From Rotaria socialis (lineage: Eukaryota; Rotifera; Eurotatoria; Philodinida; Philodinidae): DNA of 64,000 bases. The notes under the pieces are model-generated. The model was given only the letters and a program-made list of their open reading frames with translations, did no database searches and was not told where the DNA came from. The stretch is taken from NCBI GenBank assembly GCA_905331475.1, contig CAJNYU010001440.1:1-64000 (forward strand), written 5' to 3'. Shown here piece by piece: positions 36,024 through 48,382 of the stretch. The first letter of the stretch is position 1, and every line of letters begins with the position of its first letter. The position numbers and the translations under genes were made by a program.

Positions 36024-39000
36024 TCATCCAGGATCATTCATATTTCGTTTGATGAAACCAAAACGTCGACCAAATCGACGAAATTTTGATATGAGTTCAT
36101 CCTGCATTAGTTTAAATGACATGGCCATAACAATCATGCCAAACAATAGAAATAGGGCACACATGGCTGCTTTACCAGCTTTAGATTCTGTTACCGTACC
36201 TTTTCCTGGTACGAGATCACCAAAACCAATGGTTGTAAACGTTATAAAGCAAAAGTAAGCTCCATCTAGTACATGCCAATTTTCCCATTGAGCAAAAAGT
36301 AATGCACCCATCGCAATATAGAGCGCAAGAACAGCCAGTGTTGCTACAATCGGTACATGACGACTTTCTTCGGATTCCGACTGAAAAAAGTCAAATGTTA
36401 CTATGAAGAATATATCGAATTGCAAAGAATAAGTTCTTACATCAGGTTGTTCAAAACTTCGACGAGTATCATCAGGTAAACAATTTTTCAATTGACCGCG
36501 ACAAATTTGTCGGCAAATAAAATTAACCATTTTAGAGTAACCCGAAATAAATGCATCAGCTAATAAATCACCCGTATAGGTTAAACACATAAACATTAGC
36601 GGAATGCCAATCATAGCATATATCTATGAATATGGAAGAAGAAGACAAAAACAATTTCATTTTTCAAAAGATAAACTGAAAATAAAGGCGAAATTCTATT
36701 CAAGTCAACTACTTTAAAAACATTAATCTTGATTAAAATTTTTATCAGATAAAATTGTTCCCGTTCTCAAAATGTCTTTTATCTTTTACGATATACAACG
36801 AATTTATCAAGTACTTCCAACTTCTCTATATCTAAAGAACATTTTCAGACACAGTTAATAAATAACTGTACTGATTTATAGTGGAGACTGTGTTTGACAT
36901 GTAAATGATTGTTGTTTACCATTGTTGCAATTTTTCCTTCTGTTGTCTTCGGTGTTATATTTCCATATCCAATAGTTGTAATGACTGTTGCTGAATAAAG
37001 CATAGCACTAGAAAAAGTCCAAACTTGTACAGTATTTTGTTCTTGTTGTTGTTCAACGCCGACTTGGTTTTTTTCTTCGGCACCAAAATATTTCAACAAT
37101 TCATCATCAACAAGTCGTTTCCATAAATCTTTTTCTACGTCGAGTTGCCATCCCTCATTACGTTCATCGTGTCGTGATAAACCACCACGCCATAATGCGT
37201 ATTTAAGTTCAAATGTTTGATTTAAAACACGATTAAATTCTTTATAAGCATGAGTATATAATTGATCAACAAAATGTTGTCGATTGCGCTCTTTTTCTTG
37301 TAAACGTTCTAATTCGTAACGTGATTCAATTGCATCAAAAATTAATCCACCAAGTATAACATAACCAAGGACAAGGCCACCTAAAAAGTTAAAATAAATT
37401 TATTTCCTATTGAAGATATACAAAACAAAGTGCAGTTCACAATGATACATGCCGTTTTCAGGTAGATTTTCTGATAAATGAAACGGCACTGAAATTCAAA
37501 TTTTGAGCTTTATTAGTTGAAACAGACATTGAGAGATATTTTCTTAATAATACTGAATTTAACTATGTTTCCAAAAGCACTTCAGACTAGTTATATCGTT
37601 CTATTACGTAAGTTTTACTACTGTCTGGAAAGTTTGAAACTAACATACCTAAACCTAATTGGCTAAAAGCAACTTTTGATACGGATCGTAACGCTTGTCG
37701 AAATTTTTCTTTTCGTGTCTGTTCAATTGATGCACTATCGCCACCTGATTTTGATACTGAAAGATTATCTCGTGAATCGTGAAGAGGCGTACCATCAGGA
37801 GAAAGGATGTCTATAATAAAAAAAAAGTCATAGGAGCTCATAATTATATCAGAATAATTAATACATACTTTTATGTTTAGTTGCTGGTACTGGAATGTCT
37901 CCTTCGTCGTCAAACGATAAAATAGGTGCTTGCATACGTTCATATCTACTATGACTTGAACGTATTTGTGCTTGTGCTGCATCAGAAGATCGATTGATAA
38001 ATTTGAGCTAGAATTAATCAATCAGCTTTTAAAAAATAGCACCCCGCTACATGCGTGTTCTTAGTAAATGTTGATAAGAACTCTGCATGGTCGAAGTCGA
38101 ACACAGTACAACAAGAAAAAAAGTTGTCTAGATCGTGGTTATGGATCATAGTTAAATACTCGGTGCTTTTAAGTAAATGATATTATAAATCATGTCAGTC
38201 AGAGCATAAATCAAGAGAGATAAGACAAAAAAATGTGTTAATTATCCATTAAATACCTGAAAATAGGAGTAAAAGTACGAAAAAAGATTAAAAATTGCGT
38301 CAATATCGGTTCTCGAAAAGATTTCTTTAGAACAATATCGAACTTTTAATTTACTGGCGTGAGGTAAAAATTCATACATATCTGTAATTTGGATCTCTAT
38401 TTAATTAAGTAGATATAAAGTGACACAATCGGTAGACCAAATAAATATTATTCATGACAAATTTGCTTTCGATTGAAAATATTCCTGACGTCTATTTTTA
38501 TATGAAACATATGATCCCTGGTTTGGATTATTTATGGCTTCATTTTATGCGTTGTTCGTGAAAAAACGCTGAAGACAAAATACGTTTATCCGCGCTGCTG
38601 CAATATTTTCTAGAAATGAATATATAAGATTTTTTATTCGTTTTCAAATTCTTCTATTATTACTCAAGGCTTATTTATGTGGTTTCGAAGTCATTAGGAT
38701 CATCAGAGAAGTTTCTTAAGCAATATATTATAATACTATTTTTTATTTATAGAGCAAAAGGTTATGTACATGCATGTTAATCGTTCGTTCGAATAGAAAA
38801 ATAATAACACATGATAACATATATATATATATACATATATACTAATATGTAAGAACTTTGATATGATAAACAATCTACAAGTGTTTGTGTTTTACTCGTC
38901 ATTTTTTATAACTCTTTTCTCTCGTTGATCGTCGATACATATTAGCACGATTTGCTTATTTTTCTTGCATTCAGTGGTTTTTACGTCTCCTATTGATGAC

Positions 39001-39719
39001 TGTAACCCATCTGTCATCAATTCAGGTTCTACGAACGACGTTTATTACATATATATATATAACACAACTGTCTTTGCCAATATATGAGGTGTGACACTAT
39101 GCAGACAAACGCGAATATTACAATTATAGAACGCTTTTGGTCAGAGCTTTTGTGTAAAGAAAATAAATGTAAATAATACTGTCAAAACCATCTAGCAGAT
39201 TCAATAATTTGTCATTTGCATATTACACAAAAAAAAAGGAAATCGATAGATAAAACTGTTAAAAGTAACCGCAGTGTAGCATTTTTTCTACTATTACTTA
39301 TTGATTAAAAGAGTCAAGGAAATATTTTCTACCTTAATGCTCTCATGCATTCTGTTGTTGTAGTCGTCGGTATCATCATCATTGTTATCACTATCGACAT
39401 TTCGAATATCCTCCGAAGGTCGCCAGCTTCGCTTACATTGCTGTTGATTAGTATGGTGAATAGCCGTACTATGAATACTGGTTAAGCTTGGACGATTGAG
39501 TGTTAAACTCGAAAGTCGCTTTGCATGTAGCCTCGTTGCAATCATTGCAATGGGCGACGGTAATCATACTTCTATTCCTGTTCTACTGCTCTATATATCT
39601 TGAGTCTCTAGCTCACAAGTTGTTGTTTTCGGCACGAAGAGGGACGTTGTCGTCCTACACCCAATGATTATTCTGTTGAGACAACGATCAATACACAGCA
39701 AAAAATGAAGAAAAGCATA

Positions 39720-39754
<35 letters not shown>

Positions 39755-42700
39755 ACGTAGGGAAAAGATAGGAGGGAGACAACGTTGAGTCGTCCTCCAC
39801 GGTGACGACCGACGGATAAGATGGTGATATATCAAACTTGTAGACAGATGCATAGTCAATTGGATTCTCCTGTCGTTTTGGTTTGAAGTCAAAATGGGAA
39901 ATTGTTATCATGTTGACTATAAAAATAATCTAATTTTACGATCAAGTCATTGAGCAGTAGACATGTTACTAGTGTTGCCGTATGACTTTTCTTCATACAA
40001 AATAGTTTTTTTTCCTTATTTCTCTCGATTTCATTGTTTTTATGAGTTGTTGTCGAAAATGACAAAAATAAAAATCGTACACAAATCGATGGACACATAT
40101 TTCTTTAGTCAACATTAATTAACCAAGTCTATTAAAACAGTCGTCAACAATGATTAAATAATCCGTTTAATTTATTTTTATTTGTTTCATATTACTTCTT
40201 TTTTTATACTTAAAAGAAAAAACAAATCTTATGAATCAATAATTGATATTTTACTAGGCCGTAGGCTATTGATTGTATTTGATGTAGTGCAAAAGAAAAA
40301 GGGAAAGTATAAAAGGATTGAGATAAGCATAAACGCATAGAGATCAGTTGTATAGGCGCTTGTATATGAGTATTAAAAAAAGAAGAAAAAAAGCAACATA
40401 TTCTACGAGTAATTTTGTCATGAATAGCGCATTTAGATAATTGTATTTTCCGCCTGATAGAGCGAAGATCAGAGCGACAACCATGCACATAAAAAAAGAA
40501 GAAGTCAGTGTATACACACAGACATAAGTATAAATATCAAACAGCCGGTGGCTATAATTTATCATCAGCAAGAATCGTGGAGTATAATTCAACAGTTACA
40601 TAAATATTTTTATGATACAATCATTTGCTATTTAATTAGTTTAAATATATTACTATTGTTTTAGTTTTGAGATTGTTTTTTTCTGTTAATTGTTTAGGAA
40701 TCATATATTATAATAAAATAATTTGAAAGAAAAGCAATTTACCTGTAGGAAGTCAAGCAACCTACTTCAACGAATGTAGTAAAGCTATTATAAATTGATG
40801 TAAGCTCATTTCCGTTATATATATCTTTAACTTCATCCACTATTCTAAACTGATTTTATGAAAAATACATGGAATTGTAAGGAAGTCTATAATTACAATA
40901 AGAATAAAACTGACGGAAGACGAAAGTCATTAGGAGAAGATACACGGACTCAATCGATATTTTGTCCCTCCCTAAAGAAGTATCTAACATGATCGATTGT
41001 GTTCGGTAATCAAAGATATCACTCTTAGCATTTACTTCGTATATATTTATCCAGCGCTATATATTTTATAGGGGTAAATATAAGCCAATACCTAAAAATA
41101 TAGCAATCGATATCTAATTTTAAAATAAATTTATATCTAATTTATAAAATAACACTATTTAACAACACAAAGTTATATACAAATAAATAATTAAAGTAAT
41201 AGAAAAAATCTTAAGGGTCCGGCGTGTGGATGTGGGTGCGGGTGTAGGTGCGGGTATTAGTGTTCTTATCTCTCTTCACACCCACACCCCACCCAAGACA
41301 TTTTTTAAACTGACTTTTTCTTATCACTTATTGTCATTCCCAGCTCATATCCACTCTTTCAATTAATTGATAAGTACTTAACAATTATAGACTACGTTCA
41401 AATTAATTAGATAAATCGATAAATTCATTGATAGTCATTGGTTAAAAGTGATAATGTATTGAATTAAAAGACAGAGTATTTTTTAATTCAGATATTTAAT
41501 TGATTTAAAAGATGCTGAATTACAAAATAAGATTAAACAACTTTTTTAAAGGCATCTTTTCGCCGGAATAGATACTCCTGTATTAAGTTAGGCAATATTG
41601 ATATATTTCAGATATGGATTACTATATTTTTAGATATTACATTAAATGCATGCCTATTTTATATAAAAATCAATTAACTTCCATTGCTAGAAATACCTTA
41701 ACGCTTACTTTTCTCTGATGTTGTCGTTTAGCATGGTGATGATGATGACCGAGCAACATGATGCTATTTATGTAGAATGATATTCATTATATTTAAACTA
41801 AGATGAATTGATTTGTAACTTGATATATATTTTATGTATAAAGTGCAATTTCTTGCTGTGGTTATTGTTATTGTTTTTGAGCAAGGGACGTTTCTTCTCG
41901 GTTTTCAATAATCATCACTCGGTTTGTGTCTGTTGTCATTTATTCTTCTTCTTCGTCTTCCCGAGTTTGTTTTTCTTTTTGGTTTTTTTTTCTTCTTGCT
42001 TGTAATCTGGTTTGGAACGCTTTTCTTATGCGCCGGTTGGTTCAAGCATTGTTGTTGTTGTTTAAATAGATATTTGAACTATATATATATTCGTATAAGT
42101 AAGTGGTTCGGGAAAGAAATGTCAATCGCAAAAGATTTAATTCAATCGGTAATATCGAATGAAAAATAAGGGTAGTTATTCAGTTGTATGATGATGAATT
42201 GTATATATATATAGAGAGAGAGATTTGTGTAAGATATAATAGAATAGTCAAATGTGCGAATATCGCGATACGGCGTGTGTTTTGTTAGTCGTCGAAATTA
42301 TAGAACAACAATGAATGTAAATTCTTAACTTACTGATACTATATAAGAGAATCAGAATATTAAGGAGTGGAATGTAATAGTCATAATTGGAATAATATGA
42401 TGTATGTAAGAGCTGAATGGGCTATTTACGAAAATAAATGTGTTCCTTTATTGAGCAATCCAATCGACTTTATGACAAGAACGACTACAATAGATCATCT
42501 TATCCATGGAATCATGCGCAATAATAATAGTAGAAACATGTTATTCTATCCAATCTACTCGTGTTTATCATATAGTGACATTGAGGAAATGAGAAAGATT
42601 GAGAATAAATAGAAATAATGACAACAAAAAATATCGATGAACAAATTACATATTACAATAGTTGGATTCGTCTTGGTTGAAATGTTTACGACTAGATATT

Positions 42701-45700
42701 TACTTAGCATAATCACACATAGAACTATTGATGTAAAAAAAAAAGAAACGAAAAGACAATCATCAAGGAAAGAAAAAAAACTTGAATATGAAAGAAATCA
42801 TACTAATAACAAAACAAGAATTTTCTTTCTTACTACGATACATCCCCATTGAGGGCGTCTAAACGGAGTGAAATTTTTCTATGTTAACTCGATTACAATG
42901 TCCTTTAGTTGTCAATCATAGATACATTAAGTAGGAACATCCATTGCGACCATAATTAAATTTTCCAATTTTTATATTCAGACGTGCTTACAAGAAAGCG
43001 ATAAGTTTAATAGGATAGCATTAATCAAACCAAAGAATAATCGTAACTATTTTATTCTTAATAACTACAGAATAGCTCGATTGTTCATAATCAATTATTA
43101 ATTTAAATTTCTCTATATAAGAATTATCTCTAAGATGATAGCATGTTAAAATATTTACAAAAATATTGAATGAGAAACAACGATGTCCGTCTAGAAATCT
43201 TTCGAATTGTTTCTTCTAGCTTAAAAATATTACATTACGAAAAAAAACAAACATTCTGATCGTTGAATAGAAATCTATAATTCATCAAAGGCATGCATTT
43301 TATGCAATATCTAAAAATATACCAATCCGTATCTAAAATATATCAATATTGCCTAACTTAATACAGGAGTATCTATTTTGGCGAAAGGATGCCTTTAAAA
43401 AAGTTGTTTAATCTAATTTTGCAATTCAGCATCTTTTAAATCAATTAAATATCTGAATTAAAAAATGCTCTGTATTTCAATTCAATATATTATCACTTTT
43501 AACAAATGACTATCAATGAATTTATCGACCTGTCTAATTAATTTGAACGTAACCTATAATTGTTAAGTACTTATCAACTAATTACAAGAGTAGATATGAG
43601 CTGGGAATGACGATGAGTGATTAGAAAAAAGTTATTTTAGAAAATGTCTTGGGTGGGTTGTGGGTGTAAAGAGAAATAAGAACACCCATACGCACACCCA
43701 CACGCCGCACGCTCAAGACTTTTTTCTATTACTTCAATAATTAATTGTATATAACTTTGTGTTGTTAAATAGTGTTATTTTATAAATTAGATATGGATTG
43801 CTATATTTTTAGGTAGGAGTTTATATTTACCCCTTTATCAAAGAGCAGAAAATTCATATTCATATATTTGATAAAAAATCCTGTAACAAGAAGAACTTTT
43901 TTTCAGTGATCTTTATCGTAATCTGTAGGTTTTAAACATCAAAGTAATTTATATACACCCTTTTATACACTGTAGGATGCGCATGACAGTTATATCTAAT
44001 AGCATAATAGATATATCTTAATATTGTAAAACGCAGATCAAACATTTTTATCATAATGTCAAGTGACAATGATTTTTATGAACACAGATAGTTTTCTGAG
44101 AAGCAGAATGCATAATTGGCCTTTTACGCTAACTATTGAGTACGATTGTTAGCCGACGAAACAAATAATAGAAATATTTACACAAATAAGAATAATAAAA
44201 TGAAGAATTGCAAATGATGAATAATTTACTTATTATTACCTGTTGCGTTCCATCATGCGAAGCCGACTGATGTCGTTCTACATGAAACAATCGTTCAAGC
44301 GATTGCTTTCCACGATAGAGTTGTAATCGATGATGTCTTGAATGAGAATTTTTACTTTGCTGATCGGTTGTATGAACAGTCGATGCTACGTTTTCATTAC
44401 GATGCCAACGAAAAATATGAAACATTTCAGTTAATATTTGTTATTCATATAATTGAATGTACACGGATGTTAATAATAATAAACGATGGGGAAATAAAAT
44501 AGACCGCTCCGAGAATGTATATACGTCAATTAATTGCAAGTACTATTGTCATTTCCTTGCTAAAAATACGGTTCTTCTTCGTTTAATAAAAATAGGGCGT
44601 ATCATCAAAGATGATGTAGATATAAAAAAATGTAAAGAACATCTTTAGAAAATCAAGCCAAAGGATGAATATGGTCTTTATTTGTGTTATATACACTTTT
44701 TGAGCGACGAGAATCGGCAACCTTCTTTTCTTGTGCTGGATGACGCGTGTACGTGCTCACTGCTGTGAAGTCCTGTCGGCTATGAAAACCTATTATCGGT
44801 AGCAAGCGCGCAAACAGACATTGAGTGTTGTTATCATATCCGAAAAAAGCAAACGATAAAAACATCCTAGTAGTTAGCAGCGTGTGCCACAGTGATGGAT
44901 ATATTCACTAATATATTATTTTCTATAACGGATTGGAGTCAATTGTCACAAACGTCATGCTTTATATAATCATAGGCAGAAAGACAACATGTGGGTGCCA
45001 TGAATTATATTTCTTTTTCTATGCGATATTCAATATAATTCTATTTTTGCTTGTTTCAGATATAAACAATGCAGTTCTATTCATAAATTGCTTAGTAGAA
45101 ATCTTCTTTTGATGAAAGCTAATGACCTGTTGATATCACTAGACTTTAGACTTGTACATTTATCATAGAATTAACTCTTTCACTCTGCCTATATGTATAT
45201 ATAGGAGAAACCTTAGATACGCAGATGTATTTCAAGTAGTGAGATTTAGGTTTGACAGAATTAATCATTTGAAATATCATTTTTCTTACAAATGTATTTT
45301 TGTTTATTGTAACAAGTAATAAGAAGATCGCATATTTGTTAGCACTGAAGTTATGTGAAGTTTACGGTTACAGCCGAATTTTTCCTACTAGTTTCTTTCT
45401 ACAATGAAGAAAAAGGCATGCGGCCATCGAGTATTTCGTTGAAATCAAGGATACTAAGCGTTAAATTATTTTTTCATGGTCTAATCGCCGCAGGCGAAAA
45501 AAGTGCTATTTCTTGCTGTGATAGAACGTTGCAGGTGGCGGGAAAACATTTTTCAATTGTTCAAAAACCAATTGTAGAGATTGACTTCTTCACTAACAAA
45601 AACTTACTTTCAAGATGTCAAGGATGATGAATAATGCTGTATTTCTATACTGCAGTCGTCCTATGATCGATATCAAAAATGTTAACTGATCAACTTATAA

Positions 45701-48382
45701 CTTAAGGGAAAAATAACCCATACTAATGTTTTCTGTGCTTAGTAAAAAAATAGTATGGTGTATTGATATCTGGTGTAGATATAATAAATATGTACTACAA
45801 GACCGTTTTTTACCAGTTAAAACAATCATGGGAATAATAAGAAAAATACTAAATTAAGAAAAATAGAATACGAGACTGGAAACAAGACAAACAAAAAAAA
45901 AATAGAATGCCAGCAAAAGAAGACGTTTTGGTTTGAATTGTTGAAATAAATGTGACAGATCGTTTTTCTGGCAATCGATCATCCTTAGAACAAAAAAAGG
46001 ATCTATAATCTGAGAGAAATATTTGATTTATCGTACTTTGTATTAGCATAATTAGACTTAAAAACACTTGTACATTTCGTATTGTCGTCTTGAAGGATTA
46101 CATTGAAAAGCTTAGCAAGTAATGACAAGTAGGAGGACATCGAAAAACAATATCTAATCAGATTAGTTGCTATCATTAAGCTATTTGGCACATATTCAAA
46201 TTAGACTGTTGAGAGCTGCTACGTATCACTAAATTATAGAATAATCCTGAGCAAATCACTATTAATTGTCTTTTCTGGGATCATCCATTAAATTGTATAA
46301 TAAGAATGTCATAAGACGTATAGATCTGGTATTGTGATTAGCACTAGGCCAAAGCATCGGATGATAAACTTTGGTAAGAGTGTACCGTTGTTGCTGAGCT
46401 CGTATAATTTGACAAATAATCTTACGCTGAATCGTTTTTTTGTTACTTTGTAAAACATTAAAATAAGATTAGCGGGATTCGATGTGTTTGTAAGAACTTT
46501 CGAAAATCTTATAATCCGATTTCATCTGATCTTAGAAAGATATGCCTCTAATTATTTAACGGTCGTAATTTAATCGATTTAGTCCTATAACTCTTGGCCA
46601 GTTCAGTCTTCTATTCAGAAAAACAACTAGTAGCGCTACTATTAAGGCAGCTGTATGTCACGACTTTGCTGTTTGTGTTTTTGTTCTAATAAGAACATTT
46701 CAAGAACAATGATGCATAATAATTTGGAATCAAATCAATCAATAGAAGGATCTGCTTTGCTAAGCTTGATTAAGTATTCATTTATATAAGCTCAATTAAC
46801 AAGGGGGACAGGCGGATTTGAGATTTTGGGATTTTCAAAATCCAAAAATCCAAAACGTTAATGATGGAATTTCCATCTGAATTTTTTCCCATATGTAAGT
46901 CTCATGATCCTTAGAATATTCTAAAATTTTCAGCGCAAACAGACGTTTCCTTCTCAAGATAATGAATGCGCAAGAAATACTCATTGCACGGCACGGTCAG
47001 AAAATCCAGTTTTTGTTTTTGAAAATTCAATATTTTAAGAAGAAAACATTTGTTCGAGTTGAAACTTTTAGGATCTTTTATGGGCCATGAAACCGATATA
47101 TGGGAAGAATTTCAGGTCAAAACTACGTCATTCACAGAGGGGGAAATGCTTTTCAATTTATGGGATTTTGAAAATCTCAAAAATTCGCTTTTTCCCCTTG
47201 TCAATTAAACTCTTTAATGTCTATCTTAACTTTTCTTTCTTTTTGATTGTATTCAGCAGTGTCTTTGTTTTATTACATTTGTTTTCAGAAGAACAGTGAG
47301 TTTAAAATAGTGACACTTTTCATCAATCATCGATAATTCCATGCGTAAAAAAACAAAAAACAAAACTTTTGTTTTTCCATACTACTATTTCATCTCTCTA
47401 TCAAGAGAAAAAAACATATCGAAGTCTAGTACCTGTCTTTCTTGAAATGCAATTTGATCGATACCATCATTATCTTTTATCGTCGATATAACTGTTAACT
47501 GTGCAGTACAAAAGCGCGATGGATTAAATATTGACGGTTTCTTATTTCCTTCGCGTTGACCGATAGACTTTGGATTTGTTCGCCACGTTTTCCACCGTAA
47601 TAATTTCATGGCATATAGATACATTAAAAGATACAAATAAGATCATAAAGCACAGTCATTTTCCTCTAGTCATCATTGTCCGTTTTGTTTAATTCTTTCC
47701 CAGACGTTTCTACACTCCCTGATTTATATTTTTTTCTCTCGTGTACATTCACTTCAGTAATTGATCATTCAGACAATATAATTTTTTTTCTTTCGATATA
47801 CTTGATCATAGAGAAAAATCGATGTAGCCTAAATATCAGATAGAACATCCAAATATATACGATATGTCAATACAATTAATCAAGACAATCATGAGCGTAG
47901 GAGTTGTTATTATTCTAGAATTATTGTTTTCAATCTTAGTATAATAATAAGTGAATGCAATTAATTGCAAAGCGTATAATGTCATTATCGGTACTGTTTG
48001 ATATCAAAGAAATCGAGAACATTTCATGTTTTCACTAAGATTATGATTATTATCAAAGTGTATATAGATCGATAAATATGTTCATCTATTCAATATCGAT
48101 GGGCGAGAGCAAGTGTGACTTTGCGCAAGTTAGTTAAAATAGAGATTTTACGTCAATTATTTAAAATTCTTTCTGCATAATTTGGTTAAATATTTAAGCA
48201 TTACTTACTCTATTAACAAATGGTAGTATTCGCCATATAGTACTTCGAAGTGTTGGCTGCTGTACCAGCGGTGATACTGAGGAACGAGAACGTCGTCCAG
48301 TGGGCAACAGAGCATCGCCTTGATGAATTGTTGAAGGTCGTTGCTGGCTATGTGACTTTACTTTAATGCGAAGCAGATGCAT
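36024..48382 (-). CDS. Two-pore-domain potassium channel (K2P/TWiK type)
   Basis: A spliced K2P channel. The common exons are 37869-38007, 37649-37810, 36920-37380, 36441-36623 and 36024-36380, all with GT-AG borders. M1 is LVLGYVILGGLIFDAIE. A long cap region follows, with charged heptad-like sequence ERLQEKERNRQHF. The first pore is TVITTIGYGNITP. The segment YAMIGIPLMFMCL is the K2P M3 signature. The second pore is FITFTTIGFGDLVPG. The last transmembrane segment, ALFLLFGMIVMAMSF, is followed by a short basic tail. Both selectivity filters are canonical, so a background potassium conductance in the plasma membrane is expected. Total length is about 490 residues with the longest first exon. 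The N-terminus is variable through several first exons spread over 10 kb of intron. The same-strand neighbour downstream is the PDZ-LIM gene. Confidence 0.92.
39721..39751. repeat. GA microsatellite
   Basis: About 14 uninterrupted GA units in a K2P intron, read as CT/TC on the gene strand. Confidence 0.95.
41071..41654 (+). mobile_element. Mutator-like MITE, copy 1
   Basis: A 584-bp element starts GGGGTAAATATAAG and ends ATGCATGCC, with about 47 bp of imperfect terminal inverted repeat sharing CTAAAAATATAG and ATATCT. It is flanked by a perfect 9-bp target duplication TATTTTATA (41062-41070 and 41655-41663). A 9-bp duplication fits Mutator-like elements. The interior has a G-rich run (GTGTGGATGTGGGTGCGGG) and a C-rich partner that could form a hairpin. 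No coding capacity. The right end lies 55 bp from a channel first exon. Confidence 0.85.
43290..43833 (-). mobile_element. Mutator-like MITE, copy 2 (inverted)
   Basis: A 544-bp element is the reverse complement of copy 1 along its whole length with moderate divergence. It starts GGCATGCATTTTATG and ends ATATTTACCCC. The flanks TTCATCAAA and TTTATCAAA form a 9-bp target duplication with one mismatch, supporting an independent insertion rather than a local duplication. Confidence 0.85.
46800..47200. mobile_element. hAT-like MITE (401 bp)
   Basis: It starts CAAGGGGGACAGGCGGATTT and ends in the inverted counterpart (RC CAAGGGGAAAAAGCGAATTT), then shares GAGATTTT and GATTTTCAAAATCC inverted. It is flanked by a perfect 8-bp direct repeat TCAATTAA (46792-46799 and 47201-47208). 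An 8-bp duplication and CA-starting ends fit hAT. It sits in a K2P intron next to a first exon and has no coding capacity. Confidence 0.85.

Larger units (their letters stand above)
39333..48382 (-). other. Five alternative first exons of the K2P channel
   Basis: Five ATG-starting exons all end in phase 0 at a GT donor and can join the acceptor at 38007 (LKFINRSSD). They are 39333-39545 (MIATRLHAKRLSSLT), 41709-41759 (MLLGHHHHHAKRQHQRK), 44240-44425 (MFHIFRWHRNENVAST), 47433-47636 (MYLLMYLYAMKLLRWK) and 48209-48382 (MHLLRIKVKSHSQQRP). All encode basic cytoplasmic N-termini without similarity to each other. This fits alternative promoters that give channel isoforms with different N-termini. 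Serial splicing is unlikely because no acceptors precede the ATGs in a matching phase. Confidence 0.65.

Noticed and set aside
41221-41300. Interstitial telomere tract
   Set aside because: The GTGGG-rich run lies inside both MITE copies at the same place, so it belongs to the element rather than to a chromosome end.
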